The translations under genes and the position numbers were made by a program. A stretch of DNA of 64,000 nucleotides, from contig NZ_JADMJN010000012.1 of NCBI RefSeq assembly GCF_018780565.1, forward strand, positions 62,001 through 126,000, given 5' to 3'. Source of the stretch: Rhodoferax sp. Its GTDB lineage: Bacteria > Pseudomonadota > Gammaproteobacteria > Burkholderiales > Burkholderiaceae_C. This document shows positions 7,581 through 16,683 of this stretch, piece by piece. The notes below the pieces were generated by a model that searched no databases, was not told the origin of the DNA, and was given only the letters and a program-made list of their open reading frames with translations. Numbering within the stretch: position 1 is the stretch's first letter; each line of letters opens with the position of its first letter.

Positions 7581-9061
7581 GAAGGCAACTCCCAGAGATT
7601 CGAATTTCCCGCACTGTCCTGCAAACGGATCGCCGGGCGATCTGCCTCAAATGCTGCACGGGTCGCAGGCCTCTCCCCTACCAACTGCCCGCTGCCTACA
7701 TCGATCAGTTGGTGGGTGAATTGCCCCTGCCGCTGCATCTTCAACAACAACCAGCGGCCATTGGCAGAGAACTCCAGACCCAGTAGCGCGCTCATATCGT
7801 CGCCCGACCAGGCTGTGCGACGCAGCACACTGCCGCGCTCCAGATCAACCCAATGCAACTGCCTGCCAGACAGGGCCACCAGATACAAACCCTCGGGCGA
7901 AACCGCCATGCCCGACACCGGTGCTGCGCTGCCCAGATCCACCGTGCGAGGGTTTGGCAAACCCGCGAAGCGAAAATTGATCCGTCCATCCGCAAAACCT
8001 CTTGCGGTTGCACCGCCCGCGTGAGGCAGCGCCACTTCACTGGTGGGCGCCTGCGTCCCGGCCTGGATGCCGGGACGGGGCGTTGCCACCATCGATACCG
8101 ACCCCTGTGATCTGGTGCGCGCCAGAGCAGCGAAGCGACCTTGCGGGTACTGCTCCAGGTAAGCCCGATAGTCGTTCGGATTGCGACTGTCCCTTACTGA
8201 CTCCCAGAACGCCAATTCCAATGCCAGCTCGGCGGCCCGGCCGTCGCCCAGTGCAGCCTGCGCACCGGTCGACCCCACCGCCGCTTTGGCAAACGAAAAA
8301 TCACGGTTCAAGGACGAGCTCTCCCAGGGCACCTGCTGGTTGTTGGACTCACGCACCACATCGACGCGAACGCGTTTGAACATCTGCTCCACCGCCAGAC
8401 CCGGCGCTGCAATATGTTTCAACAGCGCCCCGGTGAACATCCCGTTGATGCCCTCCCCATCCTGCGCAACCGAGCCCGGTGCCGTGGCGAAAGAAATCAG
8501 CGTGCCCTGAGGCGCATCCACCGGCGCCAGCCCCACCTGGCTCAGTTTGAAGGAGCGGGCGAATGGATTGTTGCGACAGGCATCGAGAACCACCAGATTG
8601 ACCCCGGTGCGGGCGGAGTCCATCTTGTCGAGCACCTCATTGAGATCAAGACTTCGGTACGGCACTTCGTCTTCCCGCGCAATGTCCACATCGACCGGCA
8701 CCAGGTAATTGCGTCCCTTGACCTGCATGCCGTGGCCCGCAAAGTAAAACAGGCCCACATTGGCCCCCTTGAGTCGGTCGCCGAATTCCCGGATAACGAC
8801 CGAAAACGCTTCGCGACTCAGGTTATGGCGTTCAATCACCTCGAAATCGAGCTTGCGCAAAGAACTGGCCACCGCGCGCGCATCGTTCTGCGGATTCTTG
8901 AGCGGACTGCTTCTGTAACTTGCATTGCCAACAACCAGGGCAACCCTGCGCTCGGTCGTGGCATTGGGCTGAGCCTGCACAACGGCAACCTGGCATAGCA
9001 CCCACAGGCAAAAAAGCGCTGGTGAACAGCGCATCAGGAAGGCAGAAAAAATGCGGATCAT
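7577..9061 (-). CDS. Exported caspase-family (C14-like) peptidase with C-terminal propeller-like region
   Basis: Residues about 40-270 form a caspase-like domain: RRVALVVGNASY, the catalytic His in YFAGHGMQ (His110) and the catalytic Cys in VLDACRNNPF (Cys162). Residues 1-30 are a signal peptide ending VVQA. The C-terminal ~120 residues contain repeats such as SGMAVSPEGLYLVALSG and GLEFSANGRWLLL, which look like WD40/YVTN propeller blades. Bacterial metacaspase-like proteins of this form are usually arginine/lysine-specific proteases, but the substrate is unknown. I chose the ATG at 9061 over the in-frame TTG at 9094 because it starts directly before the signal peptide. Operon with the DUF2145 gene. 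Confidence 0.85.
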   Translation of the reverse strand: MIRIFSAFLMRCSPALFCLWVLCQVAVVQAQPNATTERRVALVVGNASYRSSPLKNPQNDARAVASSLRKLDFEVIERHNLSREAFSVVIREFGDRLKGANVGLFYFAGHGMQVKGRNYLVPVDVDIAREDEVPYRSLDLNEVLDKMDSARTGVNLVVLDACRNNPFARSFKLSQVGLAPVDAPQGTLISFATAPGSVAQDGEGINGMFTGALLKHIAAPGLAVEQMFKRVRVDVVRESNNQQVPWESSSLNRDFSFAKAAVGSTGAQAALGDGRAAELALELAFWESVRDSRNPNDYRAYLEQYPQGRFAALARTRSQGSVSMVATPRPGIQAGTQAPTSEVALPHAGGATARGFADGRINFRFAGLPNPRTVDLGSAAPVSGMAVSPEGLYLVALSGRQLHWVDLERGSVLRRTAWSGDDMSALLGLEFSANGRWLLLKMQRQGQFTHQLIDVGSGQLVGERPATRAAFEADRPAIRLQDSAGNSNLWELPS

Positions 9062-9148
9062 GCCCCGATTGTGACAAACTATTCGGGGACTCAACGCGTC
9101 AAAAGGGCGCCCGCAACATCTGCCGGCCCGGCTGCATTCACAGCGGCA

Positions 9149-10687
9149 TCAGCCAAGCGCCAGGTTTTTATACACACCACAGCCGATGACCAGATCGGGG
9201 TCCCCCGTCTGCTGCACATAGGACATTTTGGATTGAACCAGACCCGTGATCGGGTTGGCAATGTCGTATTCCACCCAGCCCGGCTCCGCGCTGGCCTGCC
9301 TGACAATGGAATCCAGCAAGCCAATGCCATCAACACCCGGAATATCCTGCACCCGAAGGCCCACTTTGGAGGGATTGCCGCCAAACGCCACATAGGCACC
9401 TTTTTTGTTGTCCAGTGCAAAGACATACATGTCGCGGTCATGAAAGCCCTGCGCGGGATCTGTGATGTCCCGCAAAAAAGCCTCCCGCGAGGCGCAGCGC
9501 CGGCGATGCGCCATGGCTCGCTCGACCAACTCAATAGCCTCTTCTGCCGAGCCCTGTTGAAGTTTGAAACTTGCAACAGACTCCACCAGTGTTGAAGCCC
9601 GGTGTTCCAGATTGGCGGCCTGCGCCACGGCCTGCTCGACCATCTGGGCGTTGCGCTGTGTGATTTCGTCAAGCTGGCGCACTGCAGTGGTAATCTCGGT
9701 CAAACCGGAACTTTGCTCCGCACTGGAACTCGAGATCTGCGACATGTTGGTTGCCACATCGCGAATACCGGACACGATTTGCGTGATGTTGCTGCCGGCA
9801 GCCCGGATCTTCTGGACGCTGGTCGCCACCTGTGACGACGAGGCGCCGATAAGTTGCCGAATTTCCTTGGCCGACTCGGCCGAACGCTGCGCCAGCGACC
9901 GGACCTCACTGGCCACAACAGCAAAACCGCGACCGGATTCGCCGGCACGCGCCGCCTCCACAGCGGCATTGAGCGCCAGGATATTGGTTTGAAAAGCCAG
10001 GCCGTCAATCACGCCCACAATCTCGTCCATGCGTTTGGCACTGCTTTGAATGGCTTCCACAGATGCGATTGCCTCGCCCATGGTGGCAGCGCCCTGATCG
10101 GCCACATCCCTGACCCCTGCCGCTTGACCATTGGCTTGTGCTGCCGTCTGCGCGTTGTCCTGCACCGTGGATGACAACTCCTCCACGCTGGCCGCCGTTT
10201 GCTCCAGATTGGCCGCCTGCTGTTCTGTGCGCTCAGACAACTCACGGTTTCCGCTGGTCAGGCTCTTGCCTGAATGCGCAACGAATGCCGCGTTGCTGCG
10301 CACATTGGCTACCATCCCTGAAATCGTTGCGCCCAGCCTGCTGGTCGACGCCACCAGATCTGCGATCTCATCCCGGCCGCCAGCGGTCAAATTCAAGCGC
10401 AAATCTCCCCGCACCATCTTGTCCATGGCCTGAGTCACCTGCTTCAAATCCTGAGAAAAGCTCTGGTACATGGCCAGCAGCAGATACGCGGCCAAAACCA
10501 GACACACGCCGCTCAACCATGCCACCGCTGCAGCACCGGATTGGATGCTATCCGCCACGGCAATCTGAATGAGCATGACCGCTGGCGGCAGCATCAAAAC
10601 GACTGCCAGCAGCATCAACTTGGCCCGCAGCCGTATCCGGCGCATCAGCGATACGCCAGGAGAAAGCATGGTTGCGAAAATCGTCAA
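9149..10687 (-). CDS. Methyl-accepting chemotaxis protein with C-terminal Cache-like domain
   Basis: The 512-residue receptor has two N-terminal hydrophobic segments (about residues 22-45 and 52-74) with almost nothing between them, a HAMP-like stretch, and the cytoplasmic signalling hairpin with the tip FQTNILALNAAVEAARAGE that contacts CheA/CheW. After the hairpin, from about residue 400, a further domain (DMYVFALDNKKGAYVAFGG ... PITGLVQSKMSYVQ) resembles a single Cache sensor module. That puts the sensor after the signalling domain and in the cytoplasm. The TTG start at 10687 is supported by GGGAG six bases upstream; the later ATGs at 10669 and 10645 lack a ribosome site. Confidence 0.85.
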   Translation of the reverse strand: MTIFATMLSPGVSLMRRIRLRAKLMLLAVVLMLPPAVMLIQIAVADSIQSGAAAVAWLSGVCLVLAAYLLLAMYQSFSQDLKQVTQAMDKMVRGDLRLNLTAGGRDEIADLVASTSRLGATISGMVANVRSNAAFVAHSGKSLTSGNRELSERTEQQAANLEQTAASVEELSSTVQDNAQTAAQANGQAAGVRDVADQGAATMGEAIASVEAIQSSAKRMDEIVGVIDGLAFQTNILALNAAVEAARAGESGRGFAVVASEVRSLAQRSAESAKEIRQLIGASSSQVATSVQKIRAAGSNITQIVSGIRDVATNMSQISSSSAEQSSGLTEITTAVRQLDEITQRNAQMVEQAVAQAANLEHRASTLVESVASFKLQQGSAEEAIELVERAMAHRRRCASREAFLRDITDPAQGFHDRDMYVFALDNKKGAYVAFGGNPSKVGLRVQDIPGVDGIGLLDSIVRQASAEPGWVEYDIANPITGLVQSKMSYVQQTGDPDLVIGCGVYKNLALG

Positions 10688-10817
10688 GCTGGTTCTCCCG
10701 TTTGTCTATATAAGTTCTGCTTTATACCTACCCGAGACCCACGATCAACTTACAAAACAAGCTTGGAAAACACTTCATTCTCAAGGGTTTACCCTAGATT
10801 AATACCCCTTGCAGAAC

Positions 10818-11258
10818 TCATCCCAGCGCGTCATTCACCTGTTCATGGAACTCGGCCAGACTGACCGCGTTGCCGATCTCCCTTGGCAGGGCATCCCGAA
10901 CCGAGAACACGCCCAGGATCTTGCCAGCCGCGGAGACAATTGGCAAATGACGGAACCCGCGCTCGATCATGATGAGCACCGCATTCGCCACAGTCATCTC
11001 GGGCGCCACGCAATGGGGATGGTGCGTCATCACCGCTGACACCTGTGTGGTTTGCGCATTCAAGGCCTTGGCCAGCACACGCGTCATCAGATCGCGCTCA
11101 GTCAGAATGCCCAACAGAATTCCTGCACTGTCGATGATCAACACGCTGCCGCAGTTGGCCTTGGTCATGACGCAGGCCGCATCCCAGACACTGGCATGGG
11201 GCGGCAAACTCAGCACATGGCGTTGCGACATGGATTGAGACACGGTTCGCTCAGACAT
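10818..11258 (-). CDS. CBS-domain pair protein
   Basis: A 146-residue protein consisting of two CBS motifs (SVWDAACVMTKANCGSVLIID...GILTERDL and MTVANAVLIMIERGFRHLPIV...GVFSVRDA). CBS pairs bind adenosyl ligands such as AMP, ATP or S-adenosylmethionine and act as regulatory modules. There is no attached enzyme or DNA-binding domain, so the partner is unknown. A strong ribosome site (GAGGAGGG) precedes the ATG. It lies 24 bp downstream of the 2-oxoacid oxidoreductase operon on the same strand and may be its last gene, possibly sensing energy charge. Confidence 0.85.
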   Translation of the reverse strand: MSERTVSQSMSQRHVLSLPPHASVWDAACVMTKANCGSVLIIDSAGILLGILTERDLMTRVLAKALNAQTTQVSAVMTHHPHCVAPEMTVANAVLIMIERGFRHLPIVSAAGKILGVFSVRDALPREIGNAVSLAEFHEQVNDALG

Positions 11259-11281
11259 GATTCACCCTCCTCTCGTCAAAA

Positions 11282-12337
11282 TCAGCGCAATGACGCGTTG
11301 AGTTGGTCCAGCGCCCCAGCCCCCGGGCAGAGTTGCGCAACACCCAGGCTATTGAGCGGCGCATCGGTTGTATTCAAAGCCATGTGCAAATCCGTGGCCA
11401 GTGGATCGAGATACAGCAGCCCGGTCACCACCTCACCGCGTGCCTGGTGCGCATTCATGTAGCTCAGAGCGGCGTAGCGGTCCGTGGGGTCGTAGTCTGA
11501 ATGCAGCTTGCGAAGGCGCAACAGGGAGCCGTCGTGTTGCTGCACCTCCACCACTTCGCCCGGCGCATAGTCGGTGGTGATTTCGTCGCGCGGGGTGATG
11601 AAATCAATGCGGCTGACCGCATCGTTGTGCTGACGCACATAGTCATAGCTTTTCGTGCTGCCACCGTGGTTATTGAAAGTCACGCAAGGGCTGATCACAT
11701 CAATGAACGCGGCACCACCGTGCCCAATGGCGCCCTTGATGAGTGGCACCAACTGAGCCTTGTCGCCGGAGAAACTGCGTGCCACATAGGTTGCACCCAG
11801 CTGCAAGGCAATGCCCACGAGATCGACCGGGCTGTCGCTGTTAATCACGCCTTTTTTGCTCTTGGAGCCTCGATCAGCCGTTGCCGAGAACTGCCCTTTG
11901 GTCAGGCCATAGACACCGTTGTTCTCCACGATGTAGGCCATGCACACGCCCCGGCGCATGGCGTTGGCGAACTGACCCAGGCCAATCGAGGCCGAATCGC
12001 CATCACCCGACACACCCAGGTACAGCAGATCACGGTTCGCCAGATTGGCACCGGTGAGCACAGACGGCATGCGTCCATGCACTGTGTTGAAGCCGTGCGA
12101 GGCACCCAGAAAATAGTCCGGCGTTTTGGAGCTGCACCCAATGCCGGACAGCTTGGCCACACGGTGCGGCTCAATGTCCAGTTCCCAGCAGGCCTGAATG
12201 ATCGCGGCCGAGATAGAGTCGTGCCCACAACCTGCGCACAGGGTGGAAATACGGCCCTCATAGTCACGCCGGGTGTAGCCCACCTTGTTGGTGGTGAGGG
12301 TCGGGTGATGCAGACCGGGCTTGGCAAGGTAAGTCAT
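11282..12337 (-). CDS. korB: 2-oxoacid:ferredoxin oxidoreductase, beta (ThDP) subunit
   Basis: The 351-residue beta subunit binds thiamine diphosphate and one 4Fe-4S cluster and, with the alpha subunit, reversibly oxidises a 2-oxoacid (probably 2-oxoglutarate) to its CoA thioester while reducing ferredoxin. The ThDP motif is seen as SGDGDSASIGLGQ ... YIVENNGVYGLTKGQ. All four cluster cysteines expected of the family are present: two in TLCAGCGHD, one in SGIGCSSK and one in VISPCVTFNNH. The start overlaps the alpha subunit stop by 4 nt. Substrate preference (2-oxoglutarate, pyruvate or other) is inferred from the KorAB-like layout. Confidence 0.88.
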   Translation of the reverse strand: MTYLAKPGLHHPTLTTNKVGYTRRDYEGRISTLCAGCGHDSISAAIIQACWELDIEPHRVAKLSGIGCSSKTPDYFLGASHGFNTVHGRMPSVLTGANLANRDLLYLGVSGDGDSASIGLGQFANAMRRGVCMAYIVENNGVYGLTKGQFSATADRGSKSKKGVINSDSPVDLVGIALQLGATYVARSFSGDKAQLVPLIKGAIGHGGAAFIDVISPCVTFNNHGGSTKSYDYVRQHNDAVSRIDFITPRDEITTDYAPGEVVEVQQHDGSLLRLRKLHSDYDPTDRYAALSYMNAHQARGEVVTGLLYLDPLATDLHMALNTTDAPLNSLGVAQLCPGAGALDQLNASLR

Positions 12338-14184
12338 GCGATCTCCTTTTTCGGCGCGCTCAGGTTGGCCTCGGGCAGACCCAGGCGCAGGTTCTTCTCG
12401 ATGAACTGGGTGATGAAGCGCGCGGTGATGGGTGTGCCGTCGTAATGCAGCACCTTGACGAGTTGCGACGGATCGATGGCAAGCTCATTCACCAGCAGGG
12501 AGTGCATCTGGGCATCCCGATTCTGTTCAACCACGAATACTTTGTCATGCCCTGCAATGAACTGGCTCACCGCTTCAGGAAACGGAAAAGCGCGCAGGCG
12601 CAAGGCGTCCAGGTCAATGCCCTGCGCCGTGAGCACATCCAGCGCTTCCTGCATGGCCGGACTCGTGGAGCCAAAGTAGATCACCCCCAGCGGGCCAGGC
12701 CGCGCTGCCTTGCGCAGCACCGGCTGCGGCACCAGATTGGCGGCCGTCTTGAACTTGGCGCAAAGGCGCTCCATGTTGTAGATGTAGTCCGGCCCGCGCT
12801 CGGAGTAACGGGCATAGGGATCACGGGTGGTGCCACGCGTGAAGAAGCTGCCTTTGGTGGGATGGGTGCCGGGCAAGGTGCGCCAGGGGATGCCGTCACC
12901 ATCCACATCCTTGTAGCGGCCAAAGTCCTTGCCCGCCTCGAGCTCTTCCGCCGTCATCACCTTGCCGCGGTCGTAGGTGCGCGCATCGTCCCACACAAAG
13001 GGTTTGCACAGGCGCTGGTTCATGCCGATGTCCAGATCGGTCATCAGGAAAATCGGCGTCTGCAGGCGGTCCGCCAGATCAAGCGCCGCAGCGGCATGCT
13101 CAAAACATTCGTAGGGGTCTTCCGGGAACAGCAGCACGTGCTTGGTATCGCCATGCGAGGCATAGGCGCAGGAAATCAGATCTGACTGTTGGGTGCGCGT
13201 GGGCATGCCAGTGGACGGCCCGCCACGCTGCACGTTGATGATGGTCACCGGAATCTCGGCAAAGTAGGCTAGGCCGATGAACTCCGTCATCAGCGAAATG
13301 CCGGGGCCGGAGGTGGCCGTGAAAGCGCGTGCGCCGTTCCAGCCTGCGCCCACTACCATGCCGATGGAGGCCAGTTCATCTTCGGCCTGCACAATGGCAT
13401 AGCGATGCTGACCGGTGGCGGGGTCCACGCGGTATTTATCGCAGTACTTTTGAAACGCCTCGGGTACGGATGATGACGGGGTGATCGGGTACCAGGCCGC
13501 CACCGTGGCACCGCCGTATACACAACCCAGGGCAGCAGCGCTGTTGCCATCGGTGAAGATCTGCTCGCCCACCTTGTCGGCACGACGTACCCGGATGCCC
13601 AGCGGCGCGCTCAGGTGCTGCTTGACATAGTCGCGCCCCAAGTGAAGCGCCCGCACATTGGAGTCGAGCAACAGTTCCTTGCCCTTGTACTGCTCGGCAA
13701 AAAGCTTCTCAAACACAGCGGCCTCGACGTCCAGCAAGACCGACAAGGCGCCCACATAAATGATATTTTTGAAAAGCTGGCGCTGCCGGGGGTCCACATA
13801 AGCGGCATTGCTGATTTCGGTCAGGGGCATGCCAATCACATGCACATCGGCTCGGAATTTCGACTCAGGAATGGGCCGCGTGCTGTCGTAAAACAGGTAG
13901 CCGCCCGATTCGATTTCGGCCACGTCCGCATCCCAGGTTTGCGGGTTCATGGCCACCATCATGTCCACGCCGCCGCGCCGGCCCTGGTAGCCCTTTTCGC
14001 ACACCCGCGCCTCGTACCATGTGGGCATGCCCTGGATGTTGCTGGGGAAGATGTTGCGGGGGCTCACCGGCACCCCCATGCGCAAAATCGCCTTGGCAAA
14101 GAGCTCATTGGCCGACGCCGAGCCCGAGCCGTTGACGTTGGCAAACTTGATGACGAAATCGTTCACCGCTTCGATACGTTTCAT
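12334..14184 (-). CDS. korA: 2-oxoacid:ferredoxin oxidoreductase, fused gamma-alpha subunit
   Basis: A 616-residue protein with the gamma (CoA-binding) domain first (residues ~1-190, with NVNGSGSASANELFAKAILRMG) and the alpha domain after it (AALGCVYGGATVAAWYPITPSSS, then TIINVQRGGPSTGMPTRTQQSDL, a hallmark of KorA). The gamma-alpha order is that of two-subunit KorAB enzymes. I chose the ATG at 14184 because it has a perfect GGAGG ribosome site and overlaps the upstream stop by 4 nt; the frame is open further upstream but that part is antisense-like. The operon order is flavoprotein, alpha, beta. Confidence 0.88.
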   Translation of the reverse strand: MKRIEAVNDFVIKFANVNGSGSASANELFAKAILRMGVPVSPRNIFPSNIQGMPTWYEARVCEKGYQGRRGGVDMMVAMNPQTWDADVAEIESGGYLFYDSTRPIPESKFRADVHVIGMPLTEISNAAYVDPRQRQLFKNIIYVGALSVLLDVEAAVFEKLFAEQYKGKELLLDSNVRALHLGRDYVKQHLSAPLGIRVRRADKVGEQIFTDGNSAAALGCVYGGATVAAWYPITPSSSVPEAFQKYCDKYRVDPATGQHRYAIVQAEDELASIGMVVGAGWNGARAFTATSGPGISLMTEFIGLAYFAEIPVTIINVQRGGPSTGMPTRTQQSDLISCAYASHGDTKHVLLFPEDPYECFEHAAAALDLADRLQTPIFLMTDLDIGMNQRLCKPFVWDDARTYDRGKVMTAEELEAGKDFGRYKDVDGDGIPWRTLPGTHPTKGSFFTRGTTRDPYARYSERGPDYIYNMERLCAKFKTAANLVPQPVLRKAARPGPLGVIYFGSTSPAMQEALDVLTAQGIDLDALRLRAFPFPEAVSQFIAGHDKVFVVEQNRDAQMHSLLVNELAIDPSQLVKVLHYDGTPITARFITQFIEKNLRLGLPEANLSAPKKEIA

Positions 14185-16013
14185 GCAACCTCCGTTACAC
14201 GGCCAAGGGTCTTGCCGTCTCGACATGGGGAACCCGCCTGGGTGGTATTGAGCAGGAACTTTTGCATGTCCCAGGCCCCGGTAGGGCAGCGCTCGGCACA
14301 CAAGCCGCAGTGCAGGCACACGTCCTCATCCTTCACCATCACGTGGCCCGTCTTGAGCTCGCCCGACACATAGAGGTCCTGCCCCGTGTGCAGTGCCGGC
14401 GCCTTCAGGCGTGTGCGCAGATCCGCCTCTTCGCCATTGGTCGTGAAGGTGATGCAGTCCATCGGGCAAATATCGACACAGGCATCGCATTCGATACAGG
14501 TCTCGCGGGTGAACACCGTCTGCACGTCGCAGTTCAGGCAGCGGCTGGCTTCCTTGAAGGCGGTTGCCGCGTCAAAGCCCAGTTCCACTTCAACACGGAT
14601 GCTGGCCAGCGCCACCTCGGCCTTGGCCCATGGCACCTTGAATCGCGCATCGCCCGATACATCGTTGTGGTAGCTCCATTCATGAATGCCCATTTTTTGC
14701 GACAGCAGATTCGTCCTGGGTGCAGGACGGCGGGCAGGATCTTCCCCGTGCAAAAACCGGTCAATCGACACAGCAGCCTCATGCCCATGTGCGACGGCGG
14801 TGATGATGTTCTTGGGTCCAAAGGCGGCATCCCCCCCAAAGAACACCCAGGGCACGGTGGATTGAAAAGTGTCCTTGCCCAGCACCGGCAAACCCCAGCG
14901 ATCAAACTCGACGCCGCTGTCGCGCTCGATCCAGGGAAAGGCATTCTCCTGACCCACGGCCACCAGCACGGTGTCGCATTCAAAAAACACTTCAGGTGCG
15001 CCGGTAGGCACCAGACTGCGCCGCCCTTGCGCGTCATAAACTGCGGCCACCACGTCGAACTTCATACCAACAAGCTTGCCCTCGCGATGCTCAAAACTCT
15101 TGGGCACATGAAAGTTGATGATGGGGATGCCCTCGTGGACAGCATCCTCCTTCTCCCACGGCGAGGCTTTCATTTCCTCAAAGCCACTGCGCACGATGAC
15201 CTTGACATCGGTTCCGCCCAGACGTCGCGCCGAGCGGCAGCAGTCCATGGCCGTGTTGCCACCGCCCAGGACGATGACGCGCTTTCCAACCTCCGTGATG
15301 TGCCCAAAGGAAACCGACGCCAGCCAGTCAATGCCGATATGGATATTCGCCGCCGACTCCTGGCGTCCGGGTAGCGCCAGGTCACGCCCCCGGGGTGCCC
15401 CGCAGCCAACGAACACAGCGTCAAAACCCTGCGCCATCAGCGCGGTCAATGACTCAATGCGCTGACCGCTTTTGAACTGAACGCCCAAATCGAGGATGTA
15501 GCCAGTCTCTTCATCGATCACCGACTCAGGCAGCCGAAAACGCGGAATTTGGGAACGGATAAAGCCGCCTGCGCGGGCTTCACTGTCAAATACGGTGACC
15601 TCGTAGCCCAGTGGCGCCAGATCGCGTGCGACGGTCAGTGAAGAGGGTCCGGCACCGACACAGGCAATTCGCTTGCCATTGGCGGGGGCTATGGACGGCA
15701 TGCGTCCCTTGACATCGTCTTTCATGTCGGCCGCAACCCGCTTGAGACGACAAATAGCGACAGGCTCGGGGTGAGCCCCGTTGTTTTCCTCGACCCGGCT
15801 CCGTCGGCACGCCGGCTCACAGGGCCGGTCACAGGTGCGACCGAGAATGCCGGGGAAGACGTTGGACACCCAGTTGACCATGTAGGCATCGCTGTAGCGA
15901 CCCTGCCCGATCAAACGAATGTATTCGGGGACTGGTGTGTGGGCCGGACAAGCCCATTGACAGTCGACGACCTTGTGGAAATACGCCGGATCGCTCAGGT
16001 TGGTAGGCTGCAA
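14181..16013 (-). CDS. GltD-like FAD/NAD(P)-dependent oxidoreductase with C-terminal ferredoxin domains (electron partner of KorAB)
   Basis: This 610-residue flavoprotein has an N-terminal Cys cluster region (CQWACPAHTPVPEYI ... CDRPCEPACRR) as in the glutamate synthase small subunit, an FAD-binding GAGPSSLTVARDLAPLGY motif, an NAD(P)-binding VLGGGNTAMDCCRSARRLG motif, GGDAAFGPKNIITAVAHGHEAA, and two C-terminal 4Fe-4S motifs (CIECDACVDICP and CLHCGLCAERCP). It can pass electrons between NAD(P)H, flavin and ferredoxin-type clusters and is probably the dedicated redox partner of the oxidoreductase encoded next. A TTG start at 16013 is supported by AAGGAG seven bases upstream. It overlaps korA by 4 nt. 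It is not likely to make glutamate, since no large subunit is nearby. Confidence 0.85.
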   Translation of the reverse strand: MQPTNLSDPAYFHKVVDCQWACPAHTPVPEYIRLIGQGRYSDAYMVNWVSNVFPGILGRTCDRPCEPACRRSRVEENNGAHPEPVAICRLKRVAADMKDDVKGRMPSIAPANGKRIACVGAGPSSLTVARDLAPLGYEVTVFDSEARAGGFIRSQIPRFRLPESVIDEETGYILDLGVQFKSGQRIESLTALMAQGFDAVFVGCGAPRGRDLALPGRQESAANIHIGIDWLASVSFGHITEVGKRVIVLGGGNTAMDCCRSARRLGGTDVKVIVRSGFEEMKASPWEKEDAVHEGIPIINFHVPKSFEHREGKLVGMKFDVVAAVYDAQGRRSLVPTGAPEVFFECDTVLVAVGQENAFPWIERDSGVEFDRWGLPVLGKDTFQSTVPWVFFGGDAAFGPKNIITAVAHGHEAAVSIDRFLHGEDPARRPAPRTNLLSQKMGIHEWSYHNDVSGDARFKVPWAKAEVALASIRVEVELGFDAATAFKEASRCLNCDVQTVFTRETCIECDACVDICPMDCITFTTNGEEADLRTRLKAPALHTGQDLYVSGELKTGHVMVKDEDVCLHCGLCAERCPTGAWDMQKFLLNTTQAGSPCRDGKTLGRVTEVA

Positions 16014-16185
16014 GTCTGTCTCCTTTACCCTTGCTGCACCGCAACAGCGGCAGTAGCGATGGAGGGGTAAAAAACAGTCTACGCCTGTTGCCCGGCAAAG
16101 GCTTCAGGTGAATCCCGTAGTGCTGCGCCCTGTTACAGGGAAACTTGACACAGCGCAAACCGGGAAAAACCTCGCTGCAAAAGCG

Positions 16186-16683
16186 TCAAGCCGGTGAGGC
16201 CGCCAGTTTGCCGAAGGCTGCAACAACGTCCACAGGGGCTTGCACCAACTCAATCAGAACCCCCTCGCCACTCACCGGAAACTCCTCGTTCGACTTGGGA
16301 TGCAGAAAGCAGATGTCAAATCCGGCAGCGCCCTTGCGAATGCCGCCTGGCGCAAAGCGCACGCCCTGGGCTGTCAACCACGCCACCGCACGGGGCAAAT
16401 CGTCAATCCACAGACCCACATGATTGAGCGGCGTGGTGTGCACCGCCGGCTTCTTGTCGGAATCCAGCGGTTGCATCAGATCGACCTCCACCTTGAACGG
16501 CCCGGTGCCGATGGCGCAGATGTCTTCATCCACGTTCTCCCGCTCACTGCGGAAAGTACCGGTAACTTCCAGGCCCAGCATCTCGACCCAGAGCTTTTGT
16601 AGCCGGGTTTTATCAGGGCCACCAATGGCGATTTGCTGGATACCGAGCACTTTGAATGGCCGGGTGTTTTTAGTGGCGTTCAT
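16186..16683 (-). CDS. VOC-superfamily protein, probable methylmalonyl-CoA epimerase
   Basis: A 165-residue vicinal-oxygen-chelate protein with two beta-alpha-beta-beta-beta halves. It would interconvert (S)- and (R)-methylmalonyl-CoA between propionyl-CoA carboxylase and the mutase encoded upstream. The C-terminal FLHPKS ... GEGVLIELVQAP closely matches epimerase signatures, and LNHVGLW supplies one metal His and the Glu of IELVQ another ligand. The N-terminal strand reads LGIQQIAIG, with Gln where epimerases usually carry a metal-ligand His, so activity or metal choice may differ. Automatic tools may call it lactoylglutathione lyase. Its ATG overlaps the bioB stop by 4 nt. Confidence 0.65.
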   Translation of the reverse strand: MNATKNTRPFKVLGIQQIAIGGPDKTRLQKLWVEMLGLEVTGTFRSERENVDEDICAIGTGPFKVEVDLMQPLDSDKKPAVHTTPLNHVGLWIDDLPRAVAWLTAQGVRFAPGGIRKGAAGFDICFLHPKSNEEFPVSGEGVLIELVQAPVDVVAAFGKLAASPA

